Notes under the pieces: model-generated | Told to the model about the DNA's origin: nothing | The model's input: only the letters and a program-made list of their open reading frames with translations | Database searches by the model: none | Part shown: positions 33,233 through 40,458 of the stretch, one piece after another | Layout of the letters: every line of letters begins with the position of its first letter | Numbering within the stretch: the stretch's first letter is position 1 | Translations under genes and position numbers: made by a program | Assembly: GCA_020845475.1 (NCBI GenBank) | Contig: JADLFN010000008.1 | Location: forward strand, 1 to 45,565 | Reading direction: 5' to 3' | DNA: 45,565 bases | Source of the DNA: Planctomycetota bacterium | Lineage (GTDB): Bacteria; Planctomycetota; UBA8742; UBA2392

Positions 33233-34288
33233 TTAGAACTGCCTCAGGAACCTCATGTCGTTGCTGGTGAACCAGCGGATGTCCGAGATGCCGTGGCGCA
33301 GCATTGCAATGCGCTCCACGCCCATGCCAAAGGCAAAGCCCGTGACCTGCTCGGGATCATAGCCCACGGCCCGCAGCACGTTGGGGTGCACCATGCCGCA
33401 CCCCAGGATTTCGAGCCAAGGCTTGCGCAGATGCTTGAACATCTCGCAGTTGATGTCGATCTCCGCGCTGACTTCCGTGAACGGGAAATAATGCGGCCGA
33501 AAGCGCGTTTTGGTATCCGCGCCGAAATACTCCTTCACGAACAGGTGCAGCACTGATTTCAAGTCCGCAAACGTCAGGCCTTTCTCGACGGCCAGGCCCT
33601 CGATCTGGTGGAACATGAAATGGTGCGTGGCATCGACCGTGTCCGGTCGATAGACGCGGCCAGGCGCGATCACGCGCACGGCGGGATTCTTGTTGCCGCC
33701 GGCTTGAGCGACCGCGGCTTCCATCGCGCGCACCTGCATGGTGCTCGTTTGCGAACGCAGCAACAGCGGCACGGGCTTGGGCTCAGAGTCGGGCTGTGTG
33801 AGCTGCAAATAGAAGTTGTTGTCGAGTTCGCGTGCGGGGTGGCCCGCCGCGATGTTCAGCGCGTCAAAGTTGTGGCGCTCGTCTTCAACCTCCGGGCCCT
33901 CGGCCAGTGAAAAGCCCAGCCGCGAGAAAATGCCCGCGATTTCGTCAATCGTCTGGTGAATGATGTGCGCGTGGCCCAACTCGTACTTCGTGCCGGGCTT
34001 GGTGATATCAAAGAAATCCGTGACCACAGGCTTGGCATCGCCCAGCCGCGCTTTGGCGCTGGCGAGCAATTCTTCAAGCGTCTTGTTGAGCGCGTTGGCC
34101 AGCTTGCCGAATTCGCCGCGCTGTTCCTTGGGTGCGTCTTTGATGGCACCCAGAGCCGCCTTGGCCAGGCCCTTGGGGCCCAGATACTTCAGACGCGCGG
34201 CTTCGAGCGCCTCGTGCGATGCCGTTTTTTCGAAGGCCGCCGTGCCCTCGACCAGCAGGTTGCTCAGGTATGCAAGGTCCATCGCCAT
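33233..34288 (-). CDS. pheS: Phenylalanyl-tRNA synthetase alpha subunit
   Basis: The 351-aa protein is the catalytic alpha subunit of PheRS. The N-terminal coiled coil covers about 1-90. The class II core has motif 1 (IFSRLGFSLAEGPEVEDERH), motif 2 (LRSQTSTMQVRAME, then PGRVYRPDTVDATHHFMFHQ) and motif 3 (GFAFGMGVERIAMLRHGI). The start ATGGCGATG offers two Met codons (34288 or 34282). The length matches the family. The beta subunit gene pheT, which normally follows directly, is not downstream. The next gene is the PTPS homologue beyond an inverted repeat, so pheS and pheT are separated here. The upstream region carries the GAGGTCAGAAGT repeat block shared with the divergent CPBP gene. Confidence 0.96.
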   Translation of the reverse strand: MAMDLAYLSNLLVEGTAAFEKTASHEALEAARLKYLGPKGLAKAALGAIKDAPKEQRGEFGKLANALNKTLEELLASAKARLGDAKPVVTDFFDITKPGTKYELGHAHIIHQTIDEIAGIFSRLGFSLAEGPEVEDERHNFDALNIAAGHPARELDNNFYLQLTQPDSEPKPVPLLLRSQTSTMQVRAMEAAVAQAGGNKNPAVRVIAPGRVYRPDTVDATHHFMFHQIEGLAVEKGLTFADLKSVLHLFVKEYFGADTKTRFRPHYFPFTEVSAEIDINCEMFKHLRKPWLEILGCGMVHPNVLRAVGYDPEQVTGFAFGMGVERIAMLRHGISDIRWFTSNDMRFLRQF

Positions 34289-34310
34289 AGGGCGCGGGAT
34301 GATAGCTTTC

Positions 34311-34446
34311 GAGGTCAGAAGTAAGAAGTCAGAGGTCAGAAGTAGTTCGAGGTCAGAAGTCAGAGGTCAGAAGTCAGAAGAACTGCAAAACAACCGTATG
34401 TAGGGCGCCTTTTACTTCTGACCTCTGACTTCTGACTTCTGACCTC
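34311..34446. repeat. GAGGTCAGAAGT stutter repeat with inverted arm
   Basis: The left arm (34311-34380) is a run of GAGGTCAGAAGT/CAGAAGTCAGAGG-type units. The right arm (34413-34446) is the same unit inverted (ACTTCTGACCTCTGACTTCT). The arms can form a long hairpin. The block occupies the divergent promoter region between pheS and the CPBP-like gene. Confidence 0.8.
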
Positions 34447-34461
34447 ATCTTCGTCTATACT
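34432..34461 (+). promoter_or_regulatory. Promoter candidate for the CPBP-like gene, -35 inside the repeat
   Basis: CTGACT (34432-34437) inside the right repeat arm and TATACT (34456-34461) are separated by 18 bp. The start point would fall at about 34468, right at the GTG 34469 start codon, implying a leaderless or nearly leaderless transcript. Confidence 0.4.
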
Positions 34462-34468
34462 CCGCCGC

Positions 34469-35275
34469 GTGTCTGAACTCACGCCTCGCGCTTTCCTGTC
34501 TGATTTTCGCGCCAACGCGCGCACCTTTGCCGTGCTGGCCTACGTGGCCGCGGCGCTGACGCTGGCGGAGTTCGTGTTTCTTTCCTCGCACTTCGCCGAG
34601 TTCTTCCCGCAATTCACGCGTGTGAACATTCCTGCCTGGTGGTACGGATCCTTTGAAGCCGCGTCTCGCGCGGGCGTCAAGGAGCGCGGGCCGTGGTGGG
34701 GGGCGCTGATGCCTCAGGCGTGGTGGACGGGCGGCACGCTGGTGCTCTGGGTGCTTGTGCCGCTCGTTTTCGCGCGAGTTTCGGGCATAAAAGATCTGGG
34801 CCTCTCATTGCGCGGCTTTGCCGGCAAGTGGTGGCTCTATGGCGCGCTGTTCGCAGTGATGCTGCCGGGGGTGTTATGGGCGAGCACGCAGGAGGGCTTT
34901 CTGCGCACTTACCCGTTCTTGAAACCCTGGGCCTGCGCCAACTGGTGCTGGCTGGTCTTGCTGTGTTATTGGGGGCTCTACGCACTGCAATTTGTGGCCG
35001 TCGAGTTTTTCTTTCGCGGCTTCATGTGCTTTGGACTCGAGCGTGAGTTTGGCCTGGGCGCCATTGGCGTCATGGTCGTGCCCTATTGCATGATTCATTT
35101 CCATAAGCCGCTGCCCGAGGCGCTGGGCGCAATCGTGGCCGGTTTCGTGCTGGGCTGGCTGGCCCTGAAAACCCGCAGCATCTGGGGCGGCGTGTGTTTG
35201 CATATAGCAGTCGCGTTTTCCATGGACGCGCTGGCACTATGGCGCAGTGGGAGTTTCCCTGATCGACTCTTCTAA
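34469..35275 (+). CDS. CPBP-family (Rce1-like) intramembrane protease homologue, divergent motif
   Basis: The 268-aa polytopic membrane protein has about six to seven helices (LAYVAAALTLAEFVFL, GTLVLWVLVPLVFARV, LYGALFAVMLPGVLWA, CWLVLLCYWGLYALQF and later ones). The C-terminal half has the CPBP layout: VEFFFRGFM in place of EExxxR (the first Glu is Val), YCMIHFHKP in place of FxxxH, and a late His in CLHIAVAFSMD. The partly degenerate motif makes proteolytic activity uncertain. It starts at GTG 34469 with no Shine-Dalgarno sequence, consistent with the leaderless promoter suggested above. The stop is followed within 3 nt by the left inverted repeat of the GxxExxY unit. Confidence 0.82.
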   Translation: MSELTPRAFLSDFRANARTFAVLAYVAAALTLAEFVFLSSHFAEFFPQFTRVNIPAWWYGSFEAASRAGVKERGPWWGALMPQAWWTGGTLVLWVLVPLVFARVSGIKDLGLSLRGFAGKWWLYGALFAVMLPGVLWASTQEGFLRTYPFLKPWACANWCWLVLLCYWGLYALQFVAVEFFFRGFMCFGLEREFGLGAIGVMVVPYCMIHFHKPLPEALGAIVAGFVLGWLALKTRSIWGGVCLHIAVAFSMDALALWRSGSFPDRLF

Positions 35276-35278
35276 ACG

Positions 35279-35310
35279 GCGGGCTCACGCAGAGGCGCAG
35301 AGACGCAGAG
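35279..35310 (+). repeat. Left 32-bp inverted repeat flanking the GxxExxY gene
   Basis: This 32-bp sequence begins GCGGGCTCACGCAGAGGC and ends GACGCAGAG. It matches the reverse complement of 35708-35739 at 31 of 32 positions (A versus C at repeat position 23). Its end merges with the Shine-Dalgarno region (AGAGGGAG) of the GxxExxY gene. Confidence 0.9.
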
Positions 35311-35323
35311 GGAGACAACTGCC

Positions 35324-35707
35324 ATGGAATTGAACGAGATTACGGAGAAGATCATTGATGCTGCGGTCACTGTTCATCGCAGGCTTGGGCCGGGCTTGCT
35401 TGAGTCGGTCTATCTGCTCGCGATGGTGCGCGAGCTTGTGCGCCGCGGACTTTCCGTGGCGAGAGAAGTTCCCGTTCGAATTATGTATGACGGCGAAGAC
35501 CTCGGTGAAGGGTTCAGGGCAGACTTGGTGGTCAATGACTTGGTAGTGGTCGAACTCAAGTCTGTGGAACAAGTCCATGCGGTTCACAAGAAGCAACTGC
35601 TCACCTACCTCCGGCTCATGAACAAACGTGTTGGCTTGTTGCTCAACTTCGGTGCCGCGCTAATGAAAGACGGGATCCACCGAGTCGCGAACGGAATAGA
35701 AGACTAA
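35324..35707 (+). CDS. GxxExxY protein (PDDEXK-like nuclease fold)
   Basis: This 127-aa protein has the name-giving motif GPGLLESVY (residues 22-30). It also has a PDDEXK-type core, ADLVVNDLVVVELKSVEQ, with the Asp and the ExK pair at about 66-79. A Gln/Tyr-containing helix follows (HKKQLLTYLRLMNKRVGLLL), then the FGAALMKDGIHR end. The family is widespread, short and functionally undefined; the nuclease fold is known by profile, and activity is not established. ATG 35324 is preceded by GGGAG. The gene is bracketed by 32-bp inverted repeats that begin 1 nt after its stop and end 13 nt before its start. That arrangement suggests gene and repeats form one unit. Confidence 0.93.
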   Translation: MELNEITEKIIDAAVTVHRRLGPGLLESVYLLAMVRELVRRGLSVAREVPVRIMYDGEDLGEGFRADLVVNDLVVVELKSVEQVHAVHKKQLLTYLRLMNKRVGLLLNFGAALMKDGIHRVANGIED

Positions 35708-35739
35708 CTCTGCGTCGCTGCGCCTCTGCGTGAGCCCGC
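35708..35739 (-). repeat. Right 32-bp inverted repeat flanking the GxxExxY gene
   Basis: Begins CTCTGCGTCGCTGCGCC and ends GCGTGAGCCCGC, immediately after the TAA stop of the GxxExxY gene. Its reverse complement matches the left copy at 31 of 32 positions. Confidence 0.9.
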
Positions 35740-35761
35740 TGTACGTTTCAGAGCGAGCCGA

Positions 35762-36244
35762 ATGGATCACCACTCCCCACGCGCCGTTCCAACTAAGCCG
35801 ACGCGTATCGCTGTCGTGGTGTTCGCAGCGCTGTTGCTGATGGGCGCACTCGGCGCGGCGGGCTGGGCCTACTACGTGATTGAGAAGCCGATTACCACAT
35901 CCGAAGTGCGCCAGGCATTGGAGAGCAAACCAGGCAACGTTAGTGATTTGCGAGGGGCGCTCCAAGCTGAGTCATTCTCCAGTTATGCAACTAAGGCTCT
36001 GGATAAGCCCTACGAGGTGGGCCGTGTGGCTAGTGCGAAGTGGATTGCGGAATTGAGTGTTTCAGAAAGGTCCGGCATCGTGTGGTATGGGGCTGAGTTA
36101 CCGCAGGATGTTGAGAACGTCTGGCTCATCACGTCAGTAGCCGAGGTGTCAGACGCATATTTGTCGGCAAAAACGCCACTAAGTCACTACATCCTCTGCA
36201 AGTCTGACGGAACCATTCTAGGGTGGTTGCCGCCGCGCAAGTAG
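35762..36244 (+). CDS. Small membrane-anchored protein, unknown function
   Basis: The 160-aa protein has a short basic N-terminus (SPRAVPTKPTR), one membrane helix at about 17-39 (IAVVVFAALLLMGALGAAGW) and an extracytoplasmic domain of about 120 residues with no conserved motif I know. One Cys lies near the C-terminus (YILCKSDGT). The ribosome binding site is weak (GAGCGAG). It lies between the right repeat of the GxxExxY unit and a partial third copy of that repeat which begins 1 nt after its TAG stop. The gene may thus be cargo of the repeat unit or a host gene into which copies inserted on both sides. Composition looks less GC-rich than the FAD gene downstream. Confidence 0.72.
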   Translation: MDHHSPRAVPTKPTRIAVVVFAALLLMGALGAAGWAYYVIEKPITTSEVRQALESKPGNVSDLRGALQAESFSSYATKALDKPYEVGRVASAKWIAELSVSERSGIVWYGAELPQDVENVWLITSVAEVSDAYLSAKTPLSHYILCKSDGTILGWLPPRK

Positions 36245-36245
36245 C

Positions 36246-36262
36246 GCGCCTCTGCGTGAGCC
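36246..36262 (-). repeat. Partial third copy of the GxxExxY-flanking repeat
   Basis: GCGCCTCTGCGTGAGCC is an exact 17-bp match to the core of the 35708-35739 repeat, in the same orientation, with weaker similarity for a few bases to its left. It sits between the stop of the small membrane protein gene (36244) and the presumed start of the FAD gene (36267). Confidence 0.8.
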
Positions 36263-36266
36263 TGTT

Positions 36267-37865
36267 TTGCCAACTCTTCGCCTCTACAACCTGCAAGTTG
36301 CCCTCGATGCGGACATGCCGCGCGAGTTGCAGCGTCAGGCCGCGGAGCGCCTGGGTGTGGACAAGCTCGGGGCCGTTAACCTCGTCAAGCGCGGCGTGGA
36401 TGCGCGCGAGCGCCCGCCGGTTTTCAATTGCACCGTTGATGTCGAGGTTCCGCCGCGCTTTGACACCGACGACGCGCTCAAGCGCCTGGGCGACAACGCG
36501 CGCATGGCGCCCGCCACGCCGCCGCTTACGTGCGAGCGAAAGGGCAGCGCGAAACTCCGTGGCCGCGTGATTGTGGTTGGCTCGGGCCCCGCAGGCGGCT
36601 TTGCGGCATGGGTCTTAGCGCTCAATGGCTATAGGCCTTTGCTGATCGAGCGCGGCCAGCCGGCGCTCAAACGTCTGCAGCGCATCGGGCTGTTCAATGC
36701 GCGCCGCGTCGAGCTTGATCCCGAAGATAACGCGCTGTTCGGCGAAGGCGGCGCGGGCAGCTTTTCCGACGGCAAGCTCTACACCAGCAACCGCGACGAA
36801 TTCATTCCGCGCGTATTGGAAACGTTTGTTGAGTGCGGCGCGCCGCAGCGCATTTTGGTGGATGCCTCGCCCCACGTCGGCACCGATATTCTCGCGCGCG
36901 TGGTGGTCAAGATGCGCGAGCGCATCATTGCCATGGGCGGCGAAATTCGCTTCGGCGCCAGGCTCAGCGACCTTGAAATCGAGGGCGGCAAATTGGTAGC
37001 CGCGCGGGTCAATGGCGAGCGCATTGAGGCCGGCGCGCTTGTGCTTGCCACGGGCCACAGCGCGCGGGACACTTACGAAATGCTGCTGGCGCGCGGCGTT
37101 TTGCTCGAGGCCAAGCCCTTTCAACTCGGTGTGCGCATCGAGCACGACCAGGAGTTCATCAACAAAGCGCAGCTTGGAAGATACGCGCGCGATGCGCGGC
37201 TGGTGCCCGCGAGCTACGACCTTGCCTGCCACGTCAAAGGCGCGCCGGAGCTGTTTTCATTCTGCATGTGCCCGGGCGGCATCACGATTGCGGCCGTGAG
37301 CGAGCTGGGCTGCCTCAACACCAACGGCATGAGCTTCTCCGTGCGCGCTTCCGGCTATGCCAACAGCGCGCTTGTGACCACGTTTGGCCCCGCCGAGTTC
37401 GGCAACGGGCCGTTGGCCGGCATCGAGTTCCAGCGCCGCTATGAGCGCGCGGCATTTGCGGCGGGCGGCGGCGATTACACCTGCCCCGCGCAGCCCGTCT
37501 CGCACTTTCTGCGCCTGCTCAATTCGCCGAGGCCGCTCAAGGGCACCTATGCGCGCGGGCGCAAATACACGCCGCTGACGCCGCTCTTGCCCGAGAAGCT
37601 GGTGACAGCGCTACGCGCGAACCTGCCCGAGTTCGACAAGCGCATCAAAGGATTCATCTCGGACAGCGCGATATTGCATGCCATTGAGGCCCGCGCAGCT
37701 TCGCCGGTGCGCGTCGTGCGCGACAAGTTGAGCCGTGAGAGTGCCAACGTTGCCGGCCTCTATCCCGTTGGCGAAGGCGCGGGTTACGCCGGCGGCATCG
37801 TCAGCGCGGCCTGCGACGGCATTCACAGCGCACTGGCGCTGTGCGCCAAGTTTGCGCCCGCCTGA
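36267..37865 (+). CDS. FAD-dependent oxidoreductase (COG2509-like)
   Basis: The 532-aa protein belongs to the family of large uncharacterised FAD-dependent dehydrogenases. A ferredoxin-fold-like N-terminal domain (LYNLQVALDADMPRELQRQA ... VFNCTVDVEV) is followed by the Rossmann motif VVGSGPAGGFAAWVLALNG at about residues 101-119. Then come the GEGGAGSFSDGKLYT motif typical of this family, the second nucleotide-binding element ALVLATGHSARDTYEML, and a C-terminal VAGLYPVGEGAGYAGGIVSA. The start is poor: TTG 36267, with no ribosome binding site and only 4 nt after the repeat copy at 36246-36262. No ATG lies nearby, so the repeat may have replaced the original 5' end. The substrate is unknown. 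Confidence 0.9.
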   Translation: MPTLRLYNLQVALDADMPRELQRQAAERLGVDKLGAVNLVKRGVDARERPPVFNCTVDVEVPPRFDTDDALKRLGDNARMAPATPPLTCERKGSAKLRGRVIVVGSGPAGGFAAWVLALNGYRPLLIERGQPALKRLQRIGLFNARRVELDPEDNALFGEGGAGSFSDGKLYTSNRDEFIPRVLETFVECGAPQRILVDASPHVGTDILARVVVKMRERIIAMGGEIRFGARLSDLEIEGGKLVAARVNGERIEAGALVLATGHSARDTYEMLLARGVLLEAKPFQLGVRIEHDQEFINKAQLGRYARDARLVPASYDLACHVKGAPELFSFCMCPGGITIAAVSELGCLNTNGMSFSVRASGYANSALVTTFGPAEFGNGPLAGIEFQRRYERAAFAAGGGDYTCPAQPVSHFLRLLNSPRPLKGTYARGRKYTPLTPLLPEKLVTALRANLPEFDKRIKGFISDSAILHAIEARAASPVRVVRDKLSRESANVAGLYPVGEGAGYAGGIVSAACDGIHSALALCAKFAPA

Positions 37866-37912
37866 CCTTGCAACACGCGCAAGCAATCCGACACTGTCGC
37901 GCGGAGAACATC

Positions 37913-38932
37913 ATGCGCCTGAAAACTCTTTCGCTGCTTCTGTTGCTCGCTCTCACCACGGCCTGCACGAGCCGCTATTCCGATGGCTGGCAGCCCGATC
38001 GCTACGATGATCCCGCGCCGGAATCAAAGCCCGAGGCGCCGTCAAAACCTGTCGCAAAATCCGAACCCAAGCCCGAGGTCAAGCCGGAAGCCAAGCCGGA
38101 GATCAAGCCCGGGCAGCCACAGGACGTGCTGTTCTCGCTCAACGATCAATTCCGCACGGCCTACAAAGCCGCGCGCGAAGATGTGCTGAGAAACGAAACT
38201 TACGCGCTGGTGCTCAGTGAGAGCGTGGTGTTCTACCGCGGCGCGATGCGGCGCGAAGTGATCTACACGCCCGCGCGCTACCATGAACTCAAGGCCATTG
38301 CGCACATCCCGCTGGCGCTTTACGCCATGCTGGCAAGCGGCGTGAACGAAGAGAAACTCGCGGCCCTGGCCAAATACCGCGACAGTGTCACGGCCTCGCG
38401 CGCAACACTCTCAAAACGCGGCTTCGACGAAAAAACTCTCAAGCGCCAGGAGGCGATTTTCGCCAACTCGCAATCACTGATCGACCGCGTGCTCACGAGC
38501 AAGAAGTGCGACGCCGCCGATCTCGCGGCTTACACAACGGCCATGGCACCGCTGCTTCTGCTCAACGCCTTCGACGCGGCCAAGGCCCAGCTGGAGGGTC
38601 TCAATGCGGCCTTTGGCGAATGGATCAACACGCTCACCGCCGAGGAGCGCGCGGCTTATCACATCGTGATCAGCGGCTCCCACCAGGCACGCGAGAAGAA
38701 CGCGCAGATGACCTACGGCCGCGCGCTTTTGCCCGAAGAAGGCGCCATCGAACAGCGCTTGATCTTCGGCGAAAGCTGCTTCGATGAAACCAGTTGCCGC
38801 AATCTGCTCGGCACGCACCTGCTCGATGGCGCAGCCTCCAAGGCGTTCTTCGATGACGCGCTCAGGTTGCAATATGACCTTCTCGGCGACGCGGCGGGTG
38901 AGATCGTGCCCAAGTTGAAACTGCCGAAGTAG
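37913..38932 (+). CDS. Lipoprotein with charged Pro/Lys/Glu linker, unknown function
   Basis: ATG 37913 follows GGAG with correct spacing; the open frame begins earlier inside the FAD gene. The product is 339 aa with a lipoprotein signal (LSLLLLLALTTAC). A linker of about 45 residues is dominated by Glu-Pro-Lys stutters (SEPKPEVKPEAKPEIKPG), typical of a periplasm-spanning tether. The mature domain of about 260 residues is helical with a few Cys (KKC, ESCFDETSC). No catalytic motif is recognised. It begins 47 nt after the FAD gene, so co-transcription is possible. No terminator is evident before the repeat-rich intergenic region downstream. Confidence 0.85.
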   Translation: MRLKTLSLLLLLALTTACTSRYSDGWQPDRYDDPAPESKPEAPSKPVAKSEPKPEVKPEAKPEIKPGQPQDVLFSLNDQFRTAYKAAREDVLRNETYALVLSESVVFYRGAMRREVIYTPARYHELKAIAHIPLALYAMLASGVNEEKLAALAKYRDSVTASRATLSKRGFDEKTLKRQEAIFANSQSLIDRVLTSKKCDAADLAAYTTAMAPLLLLNAFDAAKAQLEGLNAAFGEWINTLTAEERAAYHIVISGSHQAREKNAQMTYGRALLPEEGAIEQRLIFGESCFDETSCRNLLGTHLLDGAASKAFFDDALRLQYDLLGDAAGEIVPKLKLPK

Positions 38933-39037
38933 GCGTAGCCATTGCATCAGCGAGGGTATTGGCGCGAGTGCGCGGGCGGCTTTCCGCAGTGCTTTCGAGT
39001 TTCGCATGACTGACAAGACGAGGATCTCGCTGTCCGT

Positions 39038-39249
39038 GGCCCTGAAAGGGCCAAACGCCAATAGCCGGGGGTAGAGCGAGCCGGCAGGCGAGCGCCCCCC
39101 CCCGGTTTGCTCAACCTGATGATGCAAGCCCCAAAGGGGCGTTCGGAGTTGGCGGCCTATCCGGTCGCCCTTTCAGGGCTTGAAATGATTGTGGGCTTGT
39201 TCCGGGGGTTCCTTCGTCGCTCACGCGACTCAGTCACCCCCGGCTATTG
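39038..39249. repeat. Structured intergenic repeat element with nested inverted arms
   Basis: This element fills most of the 379-bp gap between 38932 and 39312, where I see no gene. The outer arms are CAATAGCCGGGGG (39059-39071) and CCCCCGGCTATTG (39237-39249). GCCCTGAAAGGGC at 39039-39051 recurs inverted as GCCCTTTCAGGGC at 39167-39179. A run of nine C residues lies near 39095-39103. Similar CCTGAAAGG/AATAGCCCGGGG elements are dispersed in several environmental phyla. Beyond the right arm, GGCCTTCCAGGCC (about 39258-39270) is another short palindrome. Confidence 0.75.
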
Positions 39250-39311
39250 ACGATTCGGCCTTCCAGGCCGAACTGCTCTGGCGCTCGGAAGATGCGGGTA
39301 ATGGAAATCGC

Positions 39312-39611
39312 TCACGCGATGGGCCCTGAAATCATCGTGAACAGTTCGACTTTCACGGGCCCGGCCAGCATGGGCTCGCGCACTTTGCCCCAGGCTTTCA
39401 TGTGGGGCGAAGCCGCGTGCGCGTCGAGCGCGGGCTTGTCGGTCCAGTTCTCGTAGAAAACGAATCGGCGCGGATCGCTGAGATCGACGTGCAGGTCGTA
39501 GTTGATGCAGCCCTTTTCTTTGCGCGTTGCAGCCACGAGCTTTTCCAGCTCGCGGCGAACATCAGCAATGCGGTCAGGCCTGGCGGTAATGGTGGCAATG
39601 ACGGTGAGCAT
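39312..39611 (-). CDS. Antibiotic biosynthesis monooxygenase (ABM/YgiN-like) protein
   Basis: The 99-aa product starts at ATG 39609-39611, 2 nt after the stop of the upstream peptidase gene. It is a small ferredoxin-like (dimeric alpha+beta barrel) protein of the ABM family. The typical start MLTVIATITARPDRIADVRR, the central KEKGCINYDLHVDLSDPRRF and FYENWTDKPALDAHAASPHM are all present. Members act as quinol or anthrone monooxygenases or as heme-degrading or detoxifying enzymes without a bound cofactor; the substrate cannot be told from sequence. The open frame extends far upstream, but that part is only the shadow of the peptidase gene. Confidence 0.9.
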   Translation of the reverse strand: MLTVIATITARPDRIADVRRELEKLVAATRKEKGCINYDLHVDLSDPRRFVFYENWTDKPALDAHAASPHMKAWGKVREPMLAGPVKVELFTMISGPIA

Positions 39612-39613
39612 GG

Positions 39614-40441
39614 TTATTTCTTCTGGCGGGCTTCGAAAATGTCGCGGGCTTTCTGGCAGACCTTGAGCTGGTATTGCTTGCGCTTGTCCTCGGGCCAGTC
39701 GCCGGGGACTTCCACGGTGATCGTCGTGACGTTGAACGTGAAGTAAGCGTAAGCGCCCAACGAGAACACGTTGGCGTATTTCTGCCAGGCCAGCACCGTG
39801 GCCGTGGGTTTGATGATGCCATCCTTGCCTTTGACCGGGCCCCAGGCGGGCTCCTTGGCCCACTCGTATTCCGTGAGGGCCGCGATGATTTCTTCGGCCA
39901 GCTTGTCCTTGGGCCCGTTCTGGATCAGGTAAGGGCCCGTGGGCTTGGTCGGGTCTTCGTGCAAATCCAGCAGCAGGTCGGGCGGGTTCGCTTTCAGGAA
40001 ATCGTGCACGGCTTTCACTTGCGGGATCGTGTCGTCCTGGAAAAAACGATTCAGGTCGCGGCCGTCTTCGAGTTCGCGTTTGTTGTGCTTGATGCCCCAG
40101 GGGTTGCAGGGGCCGAACACGCAAAAGCCAAGCTCTTTCAACTGCTCCTGCACCAGGTAGCCGCTGGGCTCATTGCCGTGAACGCCCGTGGTGATCACGA
40201 CGCGCTTGGTCCACTTCGGCTTTTCGGGCTCTTTCGGTTTCTCCGGCTCTTTAGGCTTTTCCGGTGCAGGTTTGTTTTCCGGCACCGGGCCGCCTTCAGC
40301 CGGATGGCGTGTGGGGCCGTTGCACGCCGTCAGCACGCACAGGGCAGTAATAAGCGCAATTAGGAACGTGCCCGCGCTATTGAACGTGTAGCCCCCTCGT
40401 AACCGAGGGGGCTCTGAGGGATTTGCCTTATCCGAGTTCAT
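39614..40441 (-). CDS. Lipoprotein zinc carboxypeptidase, M14/AstE-AspA-like
   Basis: The 275-aa protein has a lipobox at LTAC (Cys40) and a Glu-Lys-Pro stutter linker (about 55-76). The succinylglutamate desuccinylase/aspartoacylase-type (M14) fold follows. Zinc ligands H88 and E91 lie in GVHGNEPSG, the substrate-binding pair N131-R132 in DGRDLNRFF, the third zinc ligand H161 in LLLDLHEDP, and the likely catalytic E244 in ITVEVPG. It probably hydrolyses small amide or peptide substrates on the periplasmic face. The N-region of the signal peptide (residues about 9-18, EPPRLRGGY) is encoded by a perfect palindrome at 40390-40413, so the natural start may have been altered by a repeat. ATG 40441 is the only good start. 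Confidence 0.88.
   Translation of the reverse strand: MNSDKANPSEPPRLRGGYTFNSAGTFLIALITALCVLTACNGPTRHPAEGGPVPENKPAPEKPKEPEKPKEPEKPKWTKRVVITTGVHGNEPSGYLVQEQLKELGFCVFGPCNPWGIKHNKRELEDGRDLNRFFQDDTIPQVKAVHDFLKANPPDLLLDLHEDPTKPTGPYLIQNGPKDKLAEEIIAALTEYEWAKEPAWGPVKGKDGIIKPTATVLAWQKYANVFSLGAYAYFTFNVTTITVEVPGDWPEDKRKQYQLKVCQKARDIFEARQKK
40390..40413. repeat. Perfect palindrome inside the signal-peptide coding region
   Basis: Two 10-bp arms, AGCCCCCTCG and CGAGGGGGCT, flank TAAC within codons about 10-17 of the peptidase lipoprotein gene. The encoded peptide PPRLRGG recurs as an artefact of this kind of repeat in other genomes (from memory). The hairpin would sit close to the start codon in the mRNA. 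Confidence 0.75.
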
Positions 40442-40458
40442 CTGTGAAATCCGTGGAC

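Noticed and set aside
34311..34446. CRISPR array
   Set aside because: Units are too short and irregular, there are no unique spacers of constant length, one arm is inverted, and no cas genes are nearby.
35279..35739. Classical insertion sequence
   Set aside because: The enclosed gene encodes a GxxExxY protein, not a transposase, and I see no target-site duplication outside the repeats.
39612..40124. Upstream extension of the ABM monooxygenase frame
   Set aside because: This part overlaps the M14-like peptidase gene in another frame and has no sensible protein sequence; the real start is ATG 39611.
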